Position numbers and translations under genes: made by a program. DNA of 64,000 nt from Branchiostoma floridae. Lineage: Eukaryota > Chordata > Leptocardii > Amphioxiformes > Branchiostomatidae. How positions within the stretch are numbered: the stretch's first letter is position 1; each line of letters opens with the position of its first letter. Of this stretch, positions 33,601 to 44,383 are shown one piece after another. The notes under the pieces were generated by a model. It saw nothing but the letters and a program-made list of their open reading frames with translations, made no database searches and had not been told where the DNA came from. The stretch lies in assembly GCF_000003815.2 (NCBI RefSeq), contig NC_049994.1, positions 14,909,140-14,973,139 on the forward strand, written 5' to 3'.

Positions 33601-35165
33601 AATCGGAGCTGTGCAGGTATTTCTGGTGTCTACCTGCACCTAACCTGCACTGGTCCATATACTGGGTTTTATACATAAATGTCATATGATATAGGTGTGT
33701 ATATATAAGCTGCATTGAATGTTACCACCTAGAAAGTAGACAGGAAAATATAGCAAAGGTTCCTGAGCATTTCTAGTGTGATCCATACTTCCTGAATTCA
33801 GAGTGGTGCAGGTAAAGTTTGTCTGGTGCAGGTAATTTTCAATGTTAGCTGCACCAGTGTAGGTATGCAGAAAAAGTATTTCAAGCCCTGCTATATGATA
33901 TCCATCTTTCCCTGTCGTCCAACTGACTGAAATCCATGGTTAACTTTGTCTCAGTTTCTCAGTTCTTGAAATAGTTGAACTGTAATTTTCGACACAAACA
34001 TTGTACTCACCCAAATTTTCGACCGCACAGCATCAGTCTTTGTCAAGGAATGAACAATCCACTGCTGTCGTGTCGTCACGTTATGCAGATAGAACACGTG
34101 ACTCAGTGGGCAGTGGATCATAAGCTCATTCCTTGACAAATACAGGGGCTGTGCAGTCGAAAATTTGGGTGAGTCCAATTTTTGTGTTGGAAATTACAGT
34201 TCAAACATTTCAAGAATGACTTCTACCAACACAGATGAACTTTCAAGTTAACTTTGTCTCAGGTTGACGACATAGAGAGGACCATTGGAGTGGACAGTGA
34301 CTACGTGATGACAACAGACTTTCAACTGGAGGACGAGGATAAAATGTTTCTCTTCCAGGTAAACTTAGCAATACTTCATTATTTTTCTTACCCTTACGGA
34401 AGGGAAACATAATATTTTGGTCAATTTCTACGTCTTTCTTGCGTTCGAAACAAATTACGTCAGAGACCTGGACCAGAAAGTTGTTACCGTGGCCATGGGA
34501 GGTTTAGGAGACACCCTGTGATGTTCGATTTCATTATGTAGCGAGTGGGTGGTCACCATATATATATATATATGACTCTGTTTGAGTAAGAATCTGTATT
34601 ATTTTAAGGTTAGACCGTGTGAAGTTAGACTTTATGTATTTGCTTGCAAACGCTGTTTTTCCAGGCAGCATTTTCGTCTCAACATAGCATGCTTAGTTAT
34701 CGTACTGCCTACATGTCCTATACCCCCCTCACATTAGGCGAAAATCGATCGGACGACGAGTCTGCGAGCTCTAAAATACGATGAGGCATGACCCTGATGC
34801 CGACGAAGAAATGGCAGAGTTCCCCCTTTCCCGTCAGGGTTATGCCTCCTCGTAATTTAGAGCTCGAAGACTCGTCGTCCGATCGAGTTTCGCCTAATGT
34901 GAGGGAGGTATAATCTAGCGTAAGAGAACCTCTATTAGCATCTCTTTAGAGAATTTCCTTTGAGACCATTGAAATATTTTCTCTCCATGGACAGCGAGGA
35001 GCCACCGGCGTTCGAGCGTTCCTGCGGACGTACATTGCAAAGAACAACATGAAGCCTACAAAATCCGTCGGGAAACGCCGCTGGAAGAACCTACAGCGTC
35101 ACGTGCTGTTCGCCCCACGGCCGAGAAAAGTGGCCAAGCAGGAGAGCAGGAGTAACAATCTCTAA
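24631..35165 (+). CDS. Patatin-like phospholipase with C-terminal EF-hand
   Basis: Twelve exons: 24631-24810, 25772-25922, 27543-27697, 28029-28164, 28672-28767, 29764-29894, 30728-30831, 31251-31410, 31762-31866, 32267-32425, 34263-34358, 34995-35165. They give 547 residues, all in phase. The patatin oxyanion-hole motif GGGARG is at 47-52, the serine elbow GVSAGA has nucleophile S78, and the catalytic Asp motif DGG is at 226-228, so the Ser-Asp dyad is intact. Residues 400-411 (DANNDGELTFQE) form a canonical EF-hand calcium loop split across two exons. A basic C-terminal tail follows (KSVGKRRWKNLQR). The expected activity is lipid acyl hydrolysis, possibly calcium-tuned (inference). The N-terminus has MGNLL twice, 21 bp apart; the second (24652) gives MGNLLSEEE, a good myristoylation context. 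The exon 3 donor appears to be GC. AATAAA at 35959-35964 is a possible polyadenylation signal. The 5' UTR is unresolved. Confidence 0.85.
24866..25260 (+). mobile_element. LINE ORF2 C-terminal fragment and tail, copy 1
   Basis: A broken frame reads CKPCTSNMVEDETHFMSNC, the C-x2-C...E-x-H...C signature found near the end of many LINE reverse transcriptases. A TTGCAATAAACTTTATTATC tail follows. It lies in intron 1 of the patatin gene. Related copies occur at 25410-25660, 29905-30290 (inverted), 32460-32790 and 59660-59945. Confidence 0.65.
25410..25660 (+). mobile_element. LINE ORF2 C-terminal fragment, copy 2
   Basis: SNMVEDEVHFTVDCDMY followed by degraded frame is a diverged version of the fragment at 24866-25260. 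Intron 1 of the patatin gene. Confidence 0.55.
26156..26685. other. Assembly gap
   Basis: 530 Ns inside intron 2 of the patatin gene. The exons on both sides join in phase (split Gly codon), so no exon need be missing, but this is not proven. Confidence 0.99.
27135..27422. mobile_element. MITE family GGCACAACCCGCCGTAC, copy 2
   Basis: Ends GGCACAACCCACCGTACGTG and TACGGCGGGTTGTGCC are inverted repeats. The interior matches the copy at 7368-7685. Flanks CTAAAGATAAG and CTTAGCTTTA extend the palindrome. It is inserted in SINE-like sequence within intron 2 of the patatin gene. Confidence 0.8.
28240..28515 (+). repeat. LINE-like 3' tail with (CTAT)n, copy 1
   Basis: The shared segment runs from CAAAAAAGAAACTGTACCAT to TTGTTGCGCAATAAACCATC and ends in CTAT repeats. 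A second copy lies at 30917-31190. Both are in introns of the patatin gene. Confidence 0.65.
28789..28985. mobile_element. Palindromic MITE with CCCCCTCACATTAG ends, copy 1
   Basis: Ends are ATACCCCCTCACATTAG and CCTAATGTGAGGGGGGTAT, with arms that continue for about 85 bp through CGACGAGTCT and GAGCTCTAAAT. The spacer contains GCCGACGAAGAAATGGCAGA. It sits just inside intron 5 of the patatin gene. The sister copy is at 34720-34912. Confidence 0.8.
29350..29690. mobile_element. Inverted-repeat element around an assembly gap
   Basis: CTTTATTCACACCGACGTTT plus CGGTGACCGTCTG on the left is inverted on the right (CAGACGGTCACCG, then ACGTCGGTGTGAATAAAG). 112 Ns (29490-29601) fall between them. 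Related ACGTTTCG...GTCTGTCA sequence precedes the gap at 26156. Confidence 0.65.
29905..30290 (-). mobile_element. LINE ORF2 C-terminal fragment, inverted copy
   Basis: The minus-strand frame contains FYYHEREELSKETIKFHPNF and FLTFTDKKKT, matching the broken frame near 24960. The plus strand begins with the complement of the TTGCAATAAACGTTATTAT tail. Confidence 0.6.
30288..30492. mobile_element. MITE with about 50-bp imperfect terminal inverted repeats
   Basis: TGGTTCCTGGTACGCAGGTG on the left mirrors GCACATACGTACTCGGAACCA on the right. The arms continue through GGGTAATATGTCAAAG and CTTTGACATATTACCC. In patatin intron 6. Confidence 0.7.
30917..31190 (+). repeat. LINE-like 3' tail with (CTAT)n, copy 2
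   Basis: Same order of motifs as 28240-28515: AAACTGTACCATTC, ATATTATGTCGC, ACCGTAGATTCCACT, TTGTTGTATATACATTGCCA, then CTAT repeats. In patatin intron 7. Confidence 0.65.
32460..32790 (+). mobile_element. LINE ORF2 C-terminal fragment and tail, copy 3
   Basis: Degraded coding similar to the copies above (TTTAGAGAAGCCACAAAGAC, CCCCACATTGACAGAAGAAC) with a tail GCCCTCGGGTACGAGCTTGC and AATAAACTT. In patatin intron 10. Confidence 0.5.
33557..33890. mobile_element. hAT-like MITE with CAGGGCT ends
   Basis: CAGGGCTCGAAATAC at the left and GTATTTCAAGCCCTG at the right are 15-bp inverted ends with one mismatch, of the CAGGG type seen in hAT elements. The interior repeats GTGCAGGTA units in both orientations. 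I could not define a clean 8-bp target duplication. In patatin intron 10. Confidence 0.65.
33960..34215. mobile_element. Palindromic element, about 250 bp
   Basis: Left arm motifs CAGTTCTTGAAAT, CACCCAAATTTTCGAC and TTTGTCAAGGAATGA are mirrored in the right arm as TCATTCCTTGACAAAT, GTCGAAAATTTGGGTG and CATTTCAAGAA. It lies just upstream of patatin exon 11. Confidence 0.7.
34720..34912. mobile_element. Palindromic MITE with CCCCCTCACATTAG ends, copy 2
   Basis: Starts ATACCCCCCTCACATTAGGC and ends with GCCTAATGTGAGGGAGGTAT. The interior matches 28789-28985, including CCCTGATGCCGACGAAGAAA. In patatin intron 11. Confidence 0.8.
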
Positions 35166-37008
35166 GTTTGTGTTGGAGTGCATGTGGTATGGCCTAGAAT
35201 ATCATCGGTATGATTATGGAGAGAGATGATTGTATTTGAATCGATTTCTTATTATTTCGGTTATAACGACCCACAACAACAGAATGCACAAGTTATATAC
35301 ATTCTTATCAAAGGGTTCCTGTAGTGGCAATGAGAATTTAACAAGCGTTTCATGACCTTGTTACTGGTGTTGCATTTCTGTAGTTTTATACGCTATTACC
35401 GTTTTGTCACAGACGCTTGGGGAAAATAGCTTTCTTGCTTGTTTCTTTTTTTCATTTGATATATTCGACTTGCATGTTGCTGTAATTGTTTGTCTTGTGC
35501 TTAGACACTGAATTGTTGAAGTTGACACAGTAATTTTCTCATGTATTCAAACTCATGTGTGATCTGTACACTCATGGTTGTCAAATTCTTAAAGAGAACT
35601 TTTAGACTGCAGTTCAACGGTCGCTTTGTAAAATCGCCTCGTGGCGGTCAGACGTGGTACTACATGTTACTCTTGGATGAGACCTGTTATTCTATGTTCC
35701 GATACGTTTACGTTACGGTGTCACGATACGTTTAGACTTGAACGTTTGGTGAGATTTATACTTGTGTCTTGCTAAATTCTTTGTTTGACATATCAGTTTC
35801 TGTGCACGATATAGGCAGACGTACTGGAGTACCACGTGTGGGTTATGAGTCAGTGTACTAACAAAGAAACTTAGTACACAAAGACCCAAGGTGTACCGTT
35901 TCAGAAAATTAGACAAAGTTGCAACTACCGACACTTTGTGCTTTGTAGCCGTGTGTTGAATAAAAACACTTCTCCTTAAACGTGATGGTCAAGTCATGGG
36001 TTCAGTATATACGTTAATGAAGGTCGGCTAAGGTATGTAAATTTAACAGCGCAAAGCTGTATGGAAAGTTTGAGTCGCTGAACACGCCTGTGCTTGTGGC
36101 GACTGCTCCTCTGTACCAACGGTTGGTAAGGACATTTACATTGTATTATCGTACATGACTGGAATCACTACAAGGGGCCAAATATACCGTTTTGGTAAAA
36201 AGAATAACCTTCAAACCTCAATAATAATATAAGAGGCAGATATGAAAAAAATTAGAAGAAAGCATTGGGTATTGGCCCACTCTACCCTTGTGCCAAATTT
36301 CAAGTCATTCTGTTCAGGAACGACTGAGATAGTGTGCTTAAAAGATTTGACAGGAGAAAGAAAAAGAAAGAAGAAACATTACGAATACGATATATTTCAC
36401 CATACCTATGGTATGGCTGAAATATAATTATTAGACTCTACATTTCCGTAATACATTTCTGAACTCCTTCTCGTCTAAACAAGCCAGTGGTTATGTATAT
36501 AAAACTCAAGCAATACTTGTGGACTTCTTACCAAATCTACTACAACACTTGCCATTTATTAGACTCTGCGTTATTTGTCACCTGTTTATTGACCCCTATC
36601 CACCTACCAAATAACTTAAAGATCCATGCACTCTTCTAGAGTTGTACGTTACACAGTGAAACATAAAACTTATGGTACTTCCATCCCAAATCACACCAAA
36701 CACCAAAATAACAATTTATCATATCAGACATCATTAAGATCCATCCGCAACTTGAGTTAAGCTCTACACCCTCTCCTGATCAGTGTCGTCCTAGTTAGCT
36801 TACCGCGATACCCATACTTCTCTCATATTAAAATCAACTAGGATGACACTCAGGCTATATACACACACACCCTCTCGTCCACAAATGAATGGACCGAAAA
36901 CATTACATTCTTGGCAAAAAGGAATATTTAAGTAAAGAGCCAATTTGGTACATGTATATGATGAATATGTGGCTTGCTGAGCAGCACTACTACACTTTAT
37001 AAAATGTG

Positions 37009-37057
<49 letters not shown>

Positions 37058-37076
37058 GTGTGTGTGTGTGTGTGTC
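37009..37076. repeat. (TG)n microsatellite
   Basis: Long TG run with a single CG interruption. Confidence 0.95.
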
Positions 37077-37191
37077 CTTAAAGAACTTCATGGAATCAGA
37101 GACTGGACTATGTGATAAGGACCTAACTGTAATGATCGCACTGGAAGCGGAAATTTGTTAATGCTTCAACTCGATAGAGTACTGACTTAGT

Positions 37192-37228
37192 ATGTATGTA
37201 TGTATGTATGTATGTATGTATGTATGTG
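37192..37228. repeat. (GTAT)n microsatellite
   Basis: About nine GTAT units. Confidence 0.9.
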
Positions 37229-37526
37229 TGTATGTTGAAATTATTTCGCAGTTTGGCGGATTCGTATACGGGCACACTATGTCATGTGCACGTCGGACAA
37301 ACGTAAGTCATGGTTAAACAAGACGTTTTCCATTCGACGTCGAAAAAACTCGCGGTTGCTTTGTAATCTCATAAAAAGATGTAGAGAAGGAACATCATAA
37401 TGTTTCTCTCAGGCTTCCGGTTTCCGGGGCAACGAGCCTTTGGCCTCGCTATTCCAGAAATCGGGAGCTTCAGAAACATTGTGATGTTGCCTTTATGCAT
37501 CTGCTTGGAGATTAGTAGCTCGATGC

Positions 37527-40500
37527 TTAATTGTTTCCGGCTGGAGGGTACCACTCAAATGTTGGGGCTCCATGTAGCCCGTCAGGTGCTTTAGCATTTA
37601 TGGGCATCTGAACGAGTCTTTTTGCGTCGACGGTCAGAGACGTCATCAGTGCGTAACACTGATTGAACATCTCCGGATTGCCGTTGTAAGTCTCGTGCAG
37701 GCAGACCATCATGTTGGTGTACTTCTTGTTGAAGCTGTCGGACAGGATCCGAACTCTAGATCCTGCTGGATAATCCGTGGTTTTGGGATTCTCGATGGTC
37801 GGCCACACTCCTTCTTCATTGAAGGGTATTTCTGGACCACTGAAACTGTACTTTTGGGGACAATGGGTAACGTTACCACATGGGTCGAAAATGTCCGCAT
37901 CGGAGGACTGCTCTCCTGTGCTCTCGTCGCAGCCTCCATTGGAGCAGGTTTGTTGGGCACTGTCATCTCCAGTATCACCAGTCTTGTTCTTCAGTTGTCG
38001 GCCCTTCCATATCTCCATAAACTTGTAATAGTGGCTGAGCTCATGATTTTGATCGAAGAATGGATTGCATGCATCACTGCCCTCGCCCTCGCCAACAATC
38101 AACTTTATTCCCTCTATTGCTGAGCATATGTCAAGGACGCAAAACGGTATGGGCACCTGTTTCTTCAGGTTTTCGCTTCTTGGTCTAAAGACTTCTGGGT
38201 TTGAGCCGTATAGTTTGACCATAGGGCATAAGATTTTATGGATATAGACGGCACCGATTGTGGAGCTATTAAAGTTTGCTTCGTCGCACTTTGCGGTTAT
38301 ATTGGCGCATAGTGGATCGCAAGTCAAATAGCTGTTCTGACATTGCCGTGGAGCATCAGGAAGAGGTACTGATCGAAGTGGAATACCCTGTAGTATCTTG
38401 TGCACTTTCAGAAGATCCCCTTGGCACTCCGGGAGCTCTATTAACATGAAAACATCGTGGGTAACTTTTAGAGAGAAGTTGGTCAATGAAACGTTTAGAT
38501 CCGGCATGACGTTTCCAGGAAGCTTCCCTGGATACGCAGGCATCAGCTTTGGGTCAGTTAAGTTCGGTGCCTCTCCGAGAAAATTAAGGATATTAGCCAC
38601 CATCGACATGTGTGTCATCTCCTCTATAACGATAGTTTTCAGAAGCCATGCGATTTCCGTGTTGAAGCCGTCCTTGATGCTGTAGTAGGCGCTCAGGTAG
38701 GGAGGGATCGTCGCCCACTCGAGCTGAAGAGCTATACTGAGATTTGACTTCAGCTCTTCCAGTTTGCTGTGGACGTCCAGAGGAGTGCCAAGGGTCTCCT
38801 TGCTTGATTCAAGCCACTCCAAGATCATGTCTCTCTTTGCTGGGGAAAGGTCACGAGTCACAGGCATGTGGTTCGGATCCTCTATAGGCAGGCTGATAGC
38901 GTAACGCAGCCATTTTGAAACGTTGGTTACGCTTTCTTGGGATGTCAAATTGAATAGTGGGTTCATCACAGGGTAAAGGTTCTGGTACAGTTTGAAAAGC
39001 GGGTATATATCTTCGTGCCAAGTGTACTTATTTTTCTTAGGAAGCTTAGAGTATAGATGTGTCGATGTTAGGAGGTCGGGAGGAAATGAGTTGTCATTGA
39101 CCAAGGTTACGTTGTAGATGAACACCTGGCCAAATAAGTGCTTTCTATACCACGGTAGACGGCTACGATCAAGTCCTCCTTTCTTTGTTTTAAAATAGAG
39201 GGCGCCCAAACCGTACAAGTTAGTCGTACTTTTGGCATATCCCTTGCAATCACTAGCATTGGCAATCTTTATTGCATCTGCGGGTTCGCTCGTATTGGTT
39301 CTATTGTGACGTTGAACCGTTAGCCTAACGCCTGCCTTTGCTTCTCCAAATTGCGCAGCAAATACTTTCAAGGACCAGCACGTATAGTTCTCGTCTTCAC
39401 TTTCAGCTTTGGATGGAGGACTTTCAGTTTTGGGTTGTGGAATTCGGAAAACGCGATCTTCCGCTGGGCCGACATACAGACCATCCAAACGCTCGACAAG
39501 GACGGGTGTGCATTGTCTTTTGCAATGCTGAGAATCCGGGCATGTGGTCCTCTCTTCTCTCACGATCATCAGTGGATTCCTGCGCGCCACTGGTTTCAAG
39601 TAAAAAGTTGCTATACCCGTGTCGTTCAACAAAAATCCCGGGTTAGTATATGGAATACGTCCTAAATTAACGCAATATTGTTCGAGGAGAGCATTACAAT
39701 CGTTCCGTAATTCCATGGCCATCCTTTCCAAAGTCCAATTTCGAAAAACAACAAGAAACAGGTTGCCACGGTCAACGACCGTGCCGTTAAGGTGCGTTGG
39801 TAAACTATTGCTGAGGTCCACAACGACCTTCTTATTGACATCATCCACGTAAAATGGTGCATTGCAGTAGTCACTTGTATTCTTATCCATGGATTCCTGC
39901 TGCAGGTCTAGGTCTGGTGGGAGCCACTGTGGGCCCTGCCACCACATCATTCTGTTGAATTCGGGCAGGAATCCCGGACTTCCATCCACAGCCGAAATGG
40001 TGCCGATGACTCGTCCATGGGCGAAATCGGGTATCCTGGGGTCTTCTTGCATCATATCCACCGTGAACTTGATGTTCAGGACTCTGTTAGAAAGGCTTAG
40101 CTGGTTGATGAATGCGGAACCTGTTTTGTCCTTCATCCACGTCACATTTGTGAGAATGGAGCTCCAATACCCGGATGTTCCAGGGTCTCCACTACAGTTC
40201 TTCTCCTTACATCGTTGCCACACGTCCATGACGGTGTTGGTCTTGAAATTGCCATGAAAAGCGCCCTCTACCCCGACAACGAGACCCCACAGCTGTGCGG
40301 TGTACATCTGGAAGTTAGGGTCCAGATCCGACATCTTGCCGGCAACGTCGTCGTCACTTCCTGTTGAAAGATGCTTTGGAATTTCAGAAATTATAATCAA
40401 CAATGAGAGGAGAAATTTATTTAGAAATTATAGTCATCAAGGGGAGGAAAGTAGAACTCAATTCCATATTGCATAACATATAGGCAAGGGTTAGATCTCT

Positions 40501-41572
40501 GTTTACTTTATTTTGCTAATGTGGATAATTTATATTGTGTTTTTATTCCAATCACCAGATGACTGATTTGATTGGAAAGAAACAACAACAGTCAAATTTG
40601 ACTGTACAAAATGTATTTCAATCTTGTGACACACAGCATCTAAAAGACATGTGCGAACTTTTAACCTGACGCACCGATGATCCGTTTCCCGACGATAGCG
40701 TCATCTCTGGAGCACATCCCACCCTTGTAGCAGACTTTGGTCACGTGACAGTGGACAAGCCGGAAGTCGCTACTGCCATTCGGGTTCCAGTTGCAGTGAC
40801 GGCGGGTGTAGTTTAAGTAGCATTCCGGGTCCCGGGTTGGGTTAAACCGGCCGGCGATGTTGAACTGGTCAGGGTCGTTGTTGAGAGTGGCGCTGTCGGC
40901 AAGGAATTTTCCAGAAAAGTGAAGCCGGGGATAGCCTAGGTGACAAAGGATTAACAAACAATAAATGAAAATGATCTTCATTGCATATCTATGCCCAACA
41001 TGGACGTAATACATTCAGTTAGAGAACTAATTAAAGGTTAAGGTAAGATAACTTAAGTAAAAGTGTAGAAAGAAACGTCTATCGAGATGTACCCAGTCTC
41101 TTCCCTAGGCCAATTATTGAAATATTTTCCATAACATCGTTATCTTTAGATGACAATGCAATGTCATGACAAGGCCAATATGTGGATGATGGTCACTCAA
41201 GACATGAGACCATTGCTGCCTTTTTTTATAACAAATGTAAAGTTGTTTGAAAAAATAGAATAAACGTTGTTATTGTTACTGTTATTGAGACTTGGCAGCA
41301 GTGGACCATCGTTTAGCCAGATTCACCGATCTAGATCAGTATAAAAAGCTCTATAGCCTATTTAAGTACTACAAGCAATAAACTTTGTGGCTATTGTTCA
41401 ACTTAGCACATTATAGACTTGCATTTTATATACCCATTGCATAGATAGCAAATCAACTTTGGAACTTAAAAAAGTGTTTCTGAACTCAAAAGATATTCCC
41501 ACCTGCATTTGCCAACAACAGCAGTCCCAAGAACGGGAAAATGCCGATTGTCAGCTTCAGCTTCCTTTCCAT
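37527..41572 (-). CDS. Secreted ferritin-like (VioB/RebD-type) protein, copy B
   Basis: Three minus-strand exons, 41503-41572, 40675-40935 and 37527-40360, give 1054 residues. Exon 1 (70 nt, the same length as in copy A) encodes a signal peptide, MERKLKLTIGIFPFLGLLLL. Exon 2 has GYPRLHFSGKFLADSATLNN and conserved Cys. The large exon contains AQLWGLVVGVEGAF, an extracellular-looking middle with many N-x-S/T sites, and the ferritin-like domain. Diiron-type ligands are E658 (LEWATIPPYL), E691/H694 (EEMTHM) and E884/H887 (ELSHYYKF). The first two have the same 33-residue spacing as in copy A, so both copies appear catalytically intact. Intron phases match copy A. It faces copy A with the patatin gene between them, consistent with an old inverted duplication or rearrangement (inference). 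The biochemical role is unknown. Confidence 0.85.
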
Positions 41573-42189
41573 TCTTAGCAGAGAACTGCAAGTCAAGGTT
41601 GTCTAAAATTAGAACGAAAACTTGGATTAAAGTTAGACATCCAGGTAAGAATGTACACCAAAAAGCAGTGACTCAAGCAACTGGATATAATTTTGGCAAC
41701 GGTCAGGCGTTTCAAGTAGCATCCATTACCTTTTGTTAAAGTGTCTGTTGGGATATGTCCTCACCTTTGCATATCAATTCATAGTTAGGGTATAAAACCT
41801 GATTTTCCACAGATGATACCTGAAACTTCGGACCGTTGCCAAAATCATATCCTGGTACTTCTTTTACGCGAAAACAGTATTCTACTATAGGCGACGAGGC
41901 TGTTTGCCAGCTAACAACCATCAATTATGTTTTTTTTTCTTCAAATCCCATATGCCTCTAAAGTGATAATGTCAACCGTCTTTTATGTGGTCCTCTCTCA
42001 TAGCATCATAGTTGTCTTTATACTAGTCTCTACCAGACTCCGGCCTGGCCGAATAGTAATAAGAAATTTTGGCCAAGTTAGGAACAAAAGTTGCCGTTGA
42101 CGGATCCTGGATCGCTGGGTCGATCATGTTTTGATGTTGGGTGTAGCGCGAAGGGAGACAGAACCGGATCTGTAAGCAGCTGACGTGGC

Positions 42190-42640
42190 TAGGGGAGGGT
42201 ATCGGTGCAGAAAACTCAGGTACAGGTCAGCTCCAGAGGATCAGGTCCGGACCTGAACCTGGACTTGATTGTTGTTCAACCTTGTGACTGGGCAATAATC
42301 AAAACAAAGGTCCAATTTTCTACAAAGGAATATATTTGGCGGAGTATCCGGCATGCGGCGAAGAAGAAGATCCGACTCCTACTGGCGTTTAAAAAAAAAT
42401 ACTATCCACATGTAAACTCTATAGGTTTGACTGTAGAAACTTGGTAGAAACGACTATAAACTCTTCTTCGCTGTTGTATTTTTCAATCGGTAAGCAACAA
42501 AACGTGTAAACCCCTGCCGATTTAATCTGGTCATTTTCTTTCGATCCAAAATCCGGTCAACTGATTTTTAGGTCCGTTTTTTACGGAAAAGTCCAACAAG
42601 AAAAAACGGTTTTGTACGATGTACCGGTACCTACCTAGAC
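42190..42640 (+). mobile_element. GGTACCGGTA-ended interspersed element, copy 3
   Basis: It begins GGGGAGGGTATCGGTGCAGA, has the AGGTCCGGACCTGAACCTGG accordion, and ends TTTTGTACGATGTACCGGTA followed by CCTAC. It is the longest relative of the copy at 20852-21027. Confidence 0.6.
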
Positions 42641-43392
42641 ATGGCATATATATTTTCGCGGACTAGAACATTTTGTTATCAACTGCGCGCACGGTAACTT
42701 TATGTGACAACCAGGGTTAGGGGTGGCTTAGGCATGAATGGTTCGAATGCGTGACAATTTGTTCGGTGTGATACAGCAAGCTGCCACGTACTTACCCGGT
42801 GCCACGTCACATACGCAGGCTGCCACGTACCCGCAAAGATTGCATGTTTTGCCAAATAGTGGATGTCGATAACGCCGACTAACCATTTCAGATTCAGAAA
42901 ACACCAAGACTACGTGAATGTCTGCGACAACTAACGTTACATGCTCCTTCCACATCACAACATAAAAGCTAAAACACACACAAAATCTTACCTGCCAGGC
43001 TTCTTGATAGATTCAGTCGAAGAGGAGCGAAAACGTTCTGTGTTTGCTCGTGAGTAGTCTGTGATGTCTGATACAATGTCTGTTACATTAGGTACCGTCA
43101 ACAAAGGAGAGTATAGACTCTTAAGCAGACTTTCATGTGCGGATATGGCCTTTTGGCTTATATATGGTTATGGTGTGTTTTATAGTCGTTCATGTATATC
43201 AGTGTACCCATTTATCTCGTGGGACCTTCAAAAACCGGGTACTATCAGAGACTGATATACATGTGTACGATCAGAAAACAGCAAATAATAGGCCAAGAAA
43301 GCCAAACCTTTAAGCCTGCTAGGAGACTAGCAGGTCTTTTCAGGATGTATACTTTGCTTTTGCAACAATTCACTAGCAAATCACAGCGGTGT

Positions 43393-43478
43393 ATATATAT
43401 ATAGAGAGAGAGAGAGAGAAAAGAGAGAGACAGAGACAGAAAGAGAGAGAGAAATAGATAGATAGATAGATAGATATC
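43393..43478. repeat. Compound (AT)n(GA)n(GATA)n microsatellite
   Basis: Short AT run, then GA-rich and GATA repeats, interrupted. Confidence 0.85.
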
Positions 43479-44383
43479 GGTGTGTCAAGTTCATCCATAG
43501 TTGGTTAATTTAATCCAGTTTTTTTAAATATATGGATATATAGGGAGAGGAAGAGAGATCAAGTTGAATCATGGACTGTTTTTCCTTTGTTTACTACTTT
43601 TTGTGATAGATACATACATGTATGTTCTGAAACATTTTATTCAGATTGACAGACCACAAACTTTGCTGTACACCATATCTATAAACACATGACATTATTT
43701 CATTCAGACATAGATTGGACAACTGCATCAACAGTCTTTGGGTATTTTACACTTAAATATGATTGAGATAATTCCCCACTACTCCATTATGGAGAACGCT
43801 GGTATTACAAATTTTCTTGCCATTTCACACGCCATGCCGTTAGAAATACAAATCTTCATTCCCCTTTGTACAATACAGGGCTGTTTCCAACTTTAAATTT
43901 TTCTATCCCACTCATTGTTTCAGAGCCAATATTTTTCTTGCTGAACATGTCCTTTTAACCTCATCAAAATAGATTTCCAACAGTTTCATGTCATGAAGTT
44001 CAGATTTTGGGACAGATGGGGAAATATTTTTTTCCATACCAACAAGCAAATTTCTGTCCTGGGACGGAGGGATGGGTCCTGGAGACAGCCCTGGCACAGT
44101 ATTATCCTGTACAGATTGTTATTCCAAAGCACAGCATACCTGATGACTCTGCCTATCAAGTCCTTACCGATCCATTGTTTAATCATGTCTATTCCCTGAA
44201 ATGTTTTAGTATGAGACATTCACATGCCTTTGACATACATGAGAAGTTACATGTACATGTTTGTATCCACTACAAATACAATGGTATGCAGATGTTCTAT
44301 GCCAAAGGGCATTCATACTGGTACCTCCTCAACAAATGACAACTAACAGCACTTTTATTACTACTTTCACATTTGCAGATGTG

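Larger units (their letters stand above)
35166..37526. other. Intergenic region between convergent patatin and ferritin-like genes
   Basis: It contains the patatin 3' UTR (AATAAA at 35959-35964), the 3' flank of ferritin-like gene B, a (TG)n run at about 37009-37076 and a (GTAT)n run at about 37192-37228. No coding exon is seen. Confidence 0.6.
41573..44383. other. Intergenic region between ferritin-like B and NCBP2AS2-like genes
   Basis: Holds the upstream region of ferritin-like gene B, two repeat copies of an AAATTTTGGCAACGGTC / CCGTTGCCAAAATCATAT palindrome near 41680-41860, an interspersed element at 42190-42640, and AT/GA/GATA simple repeats at 43393-43478. No coding exon is seen. Confidence 0.5.
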
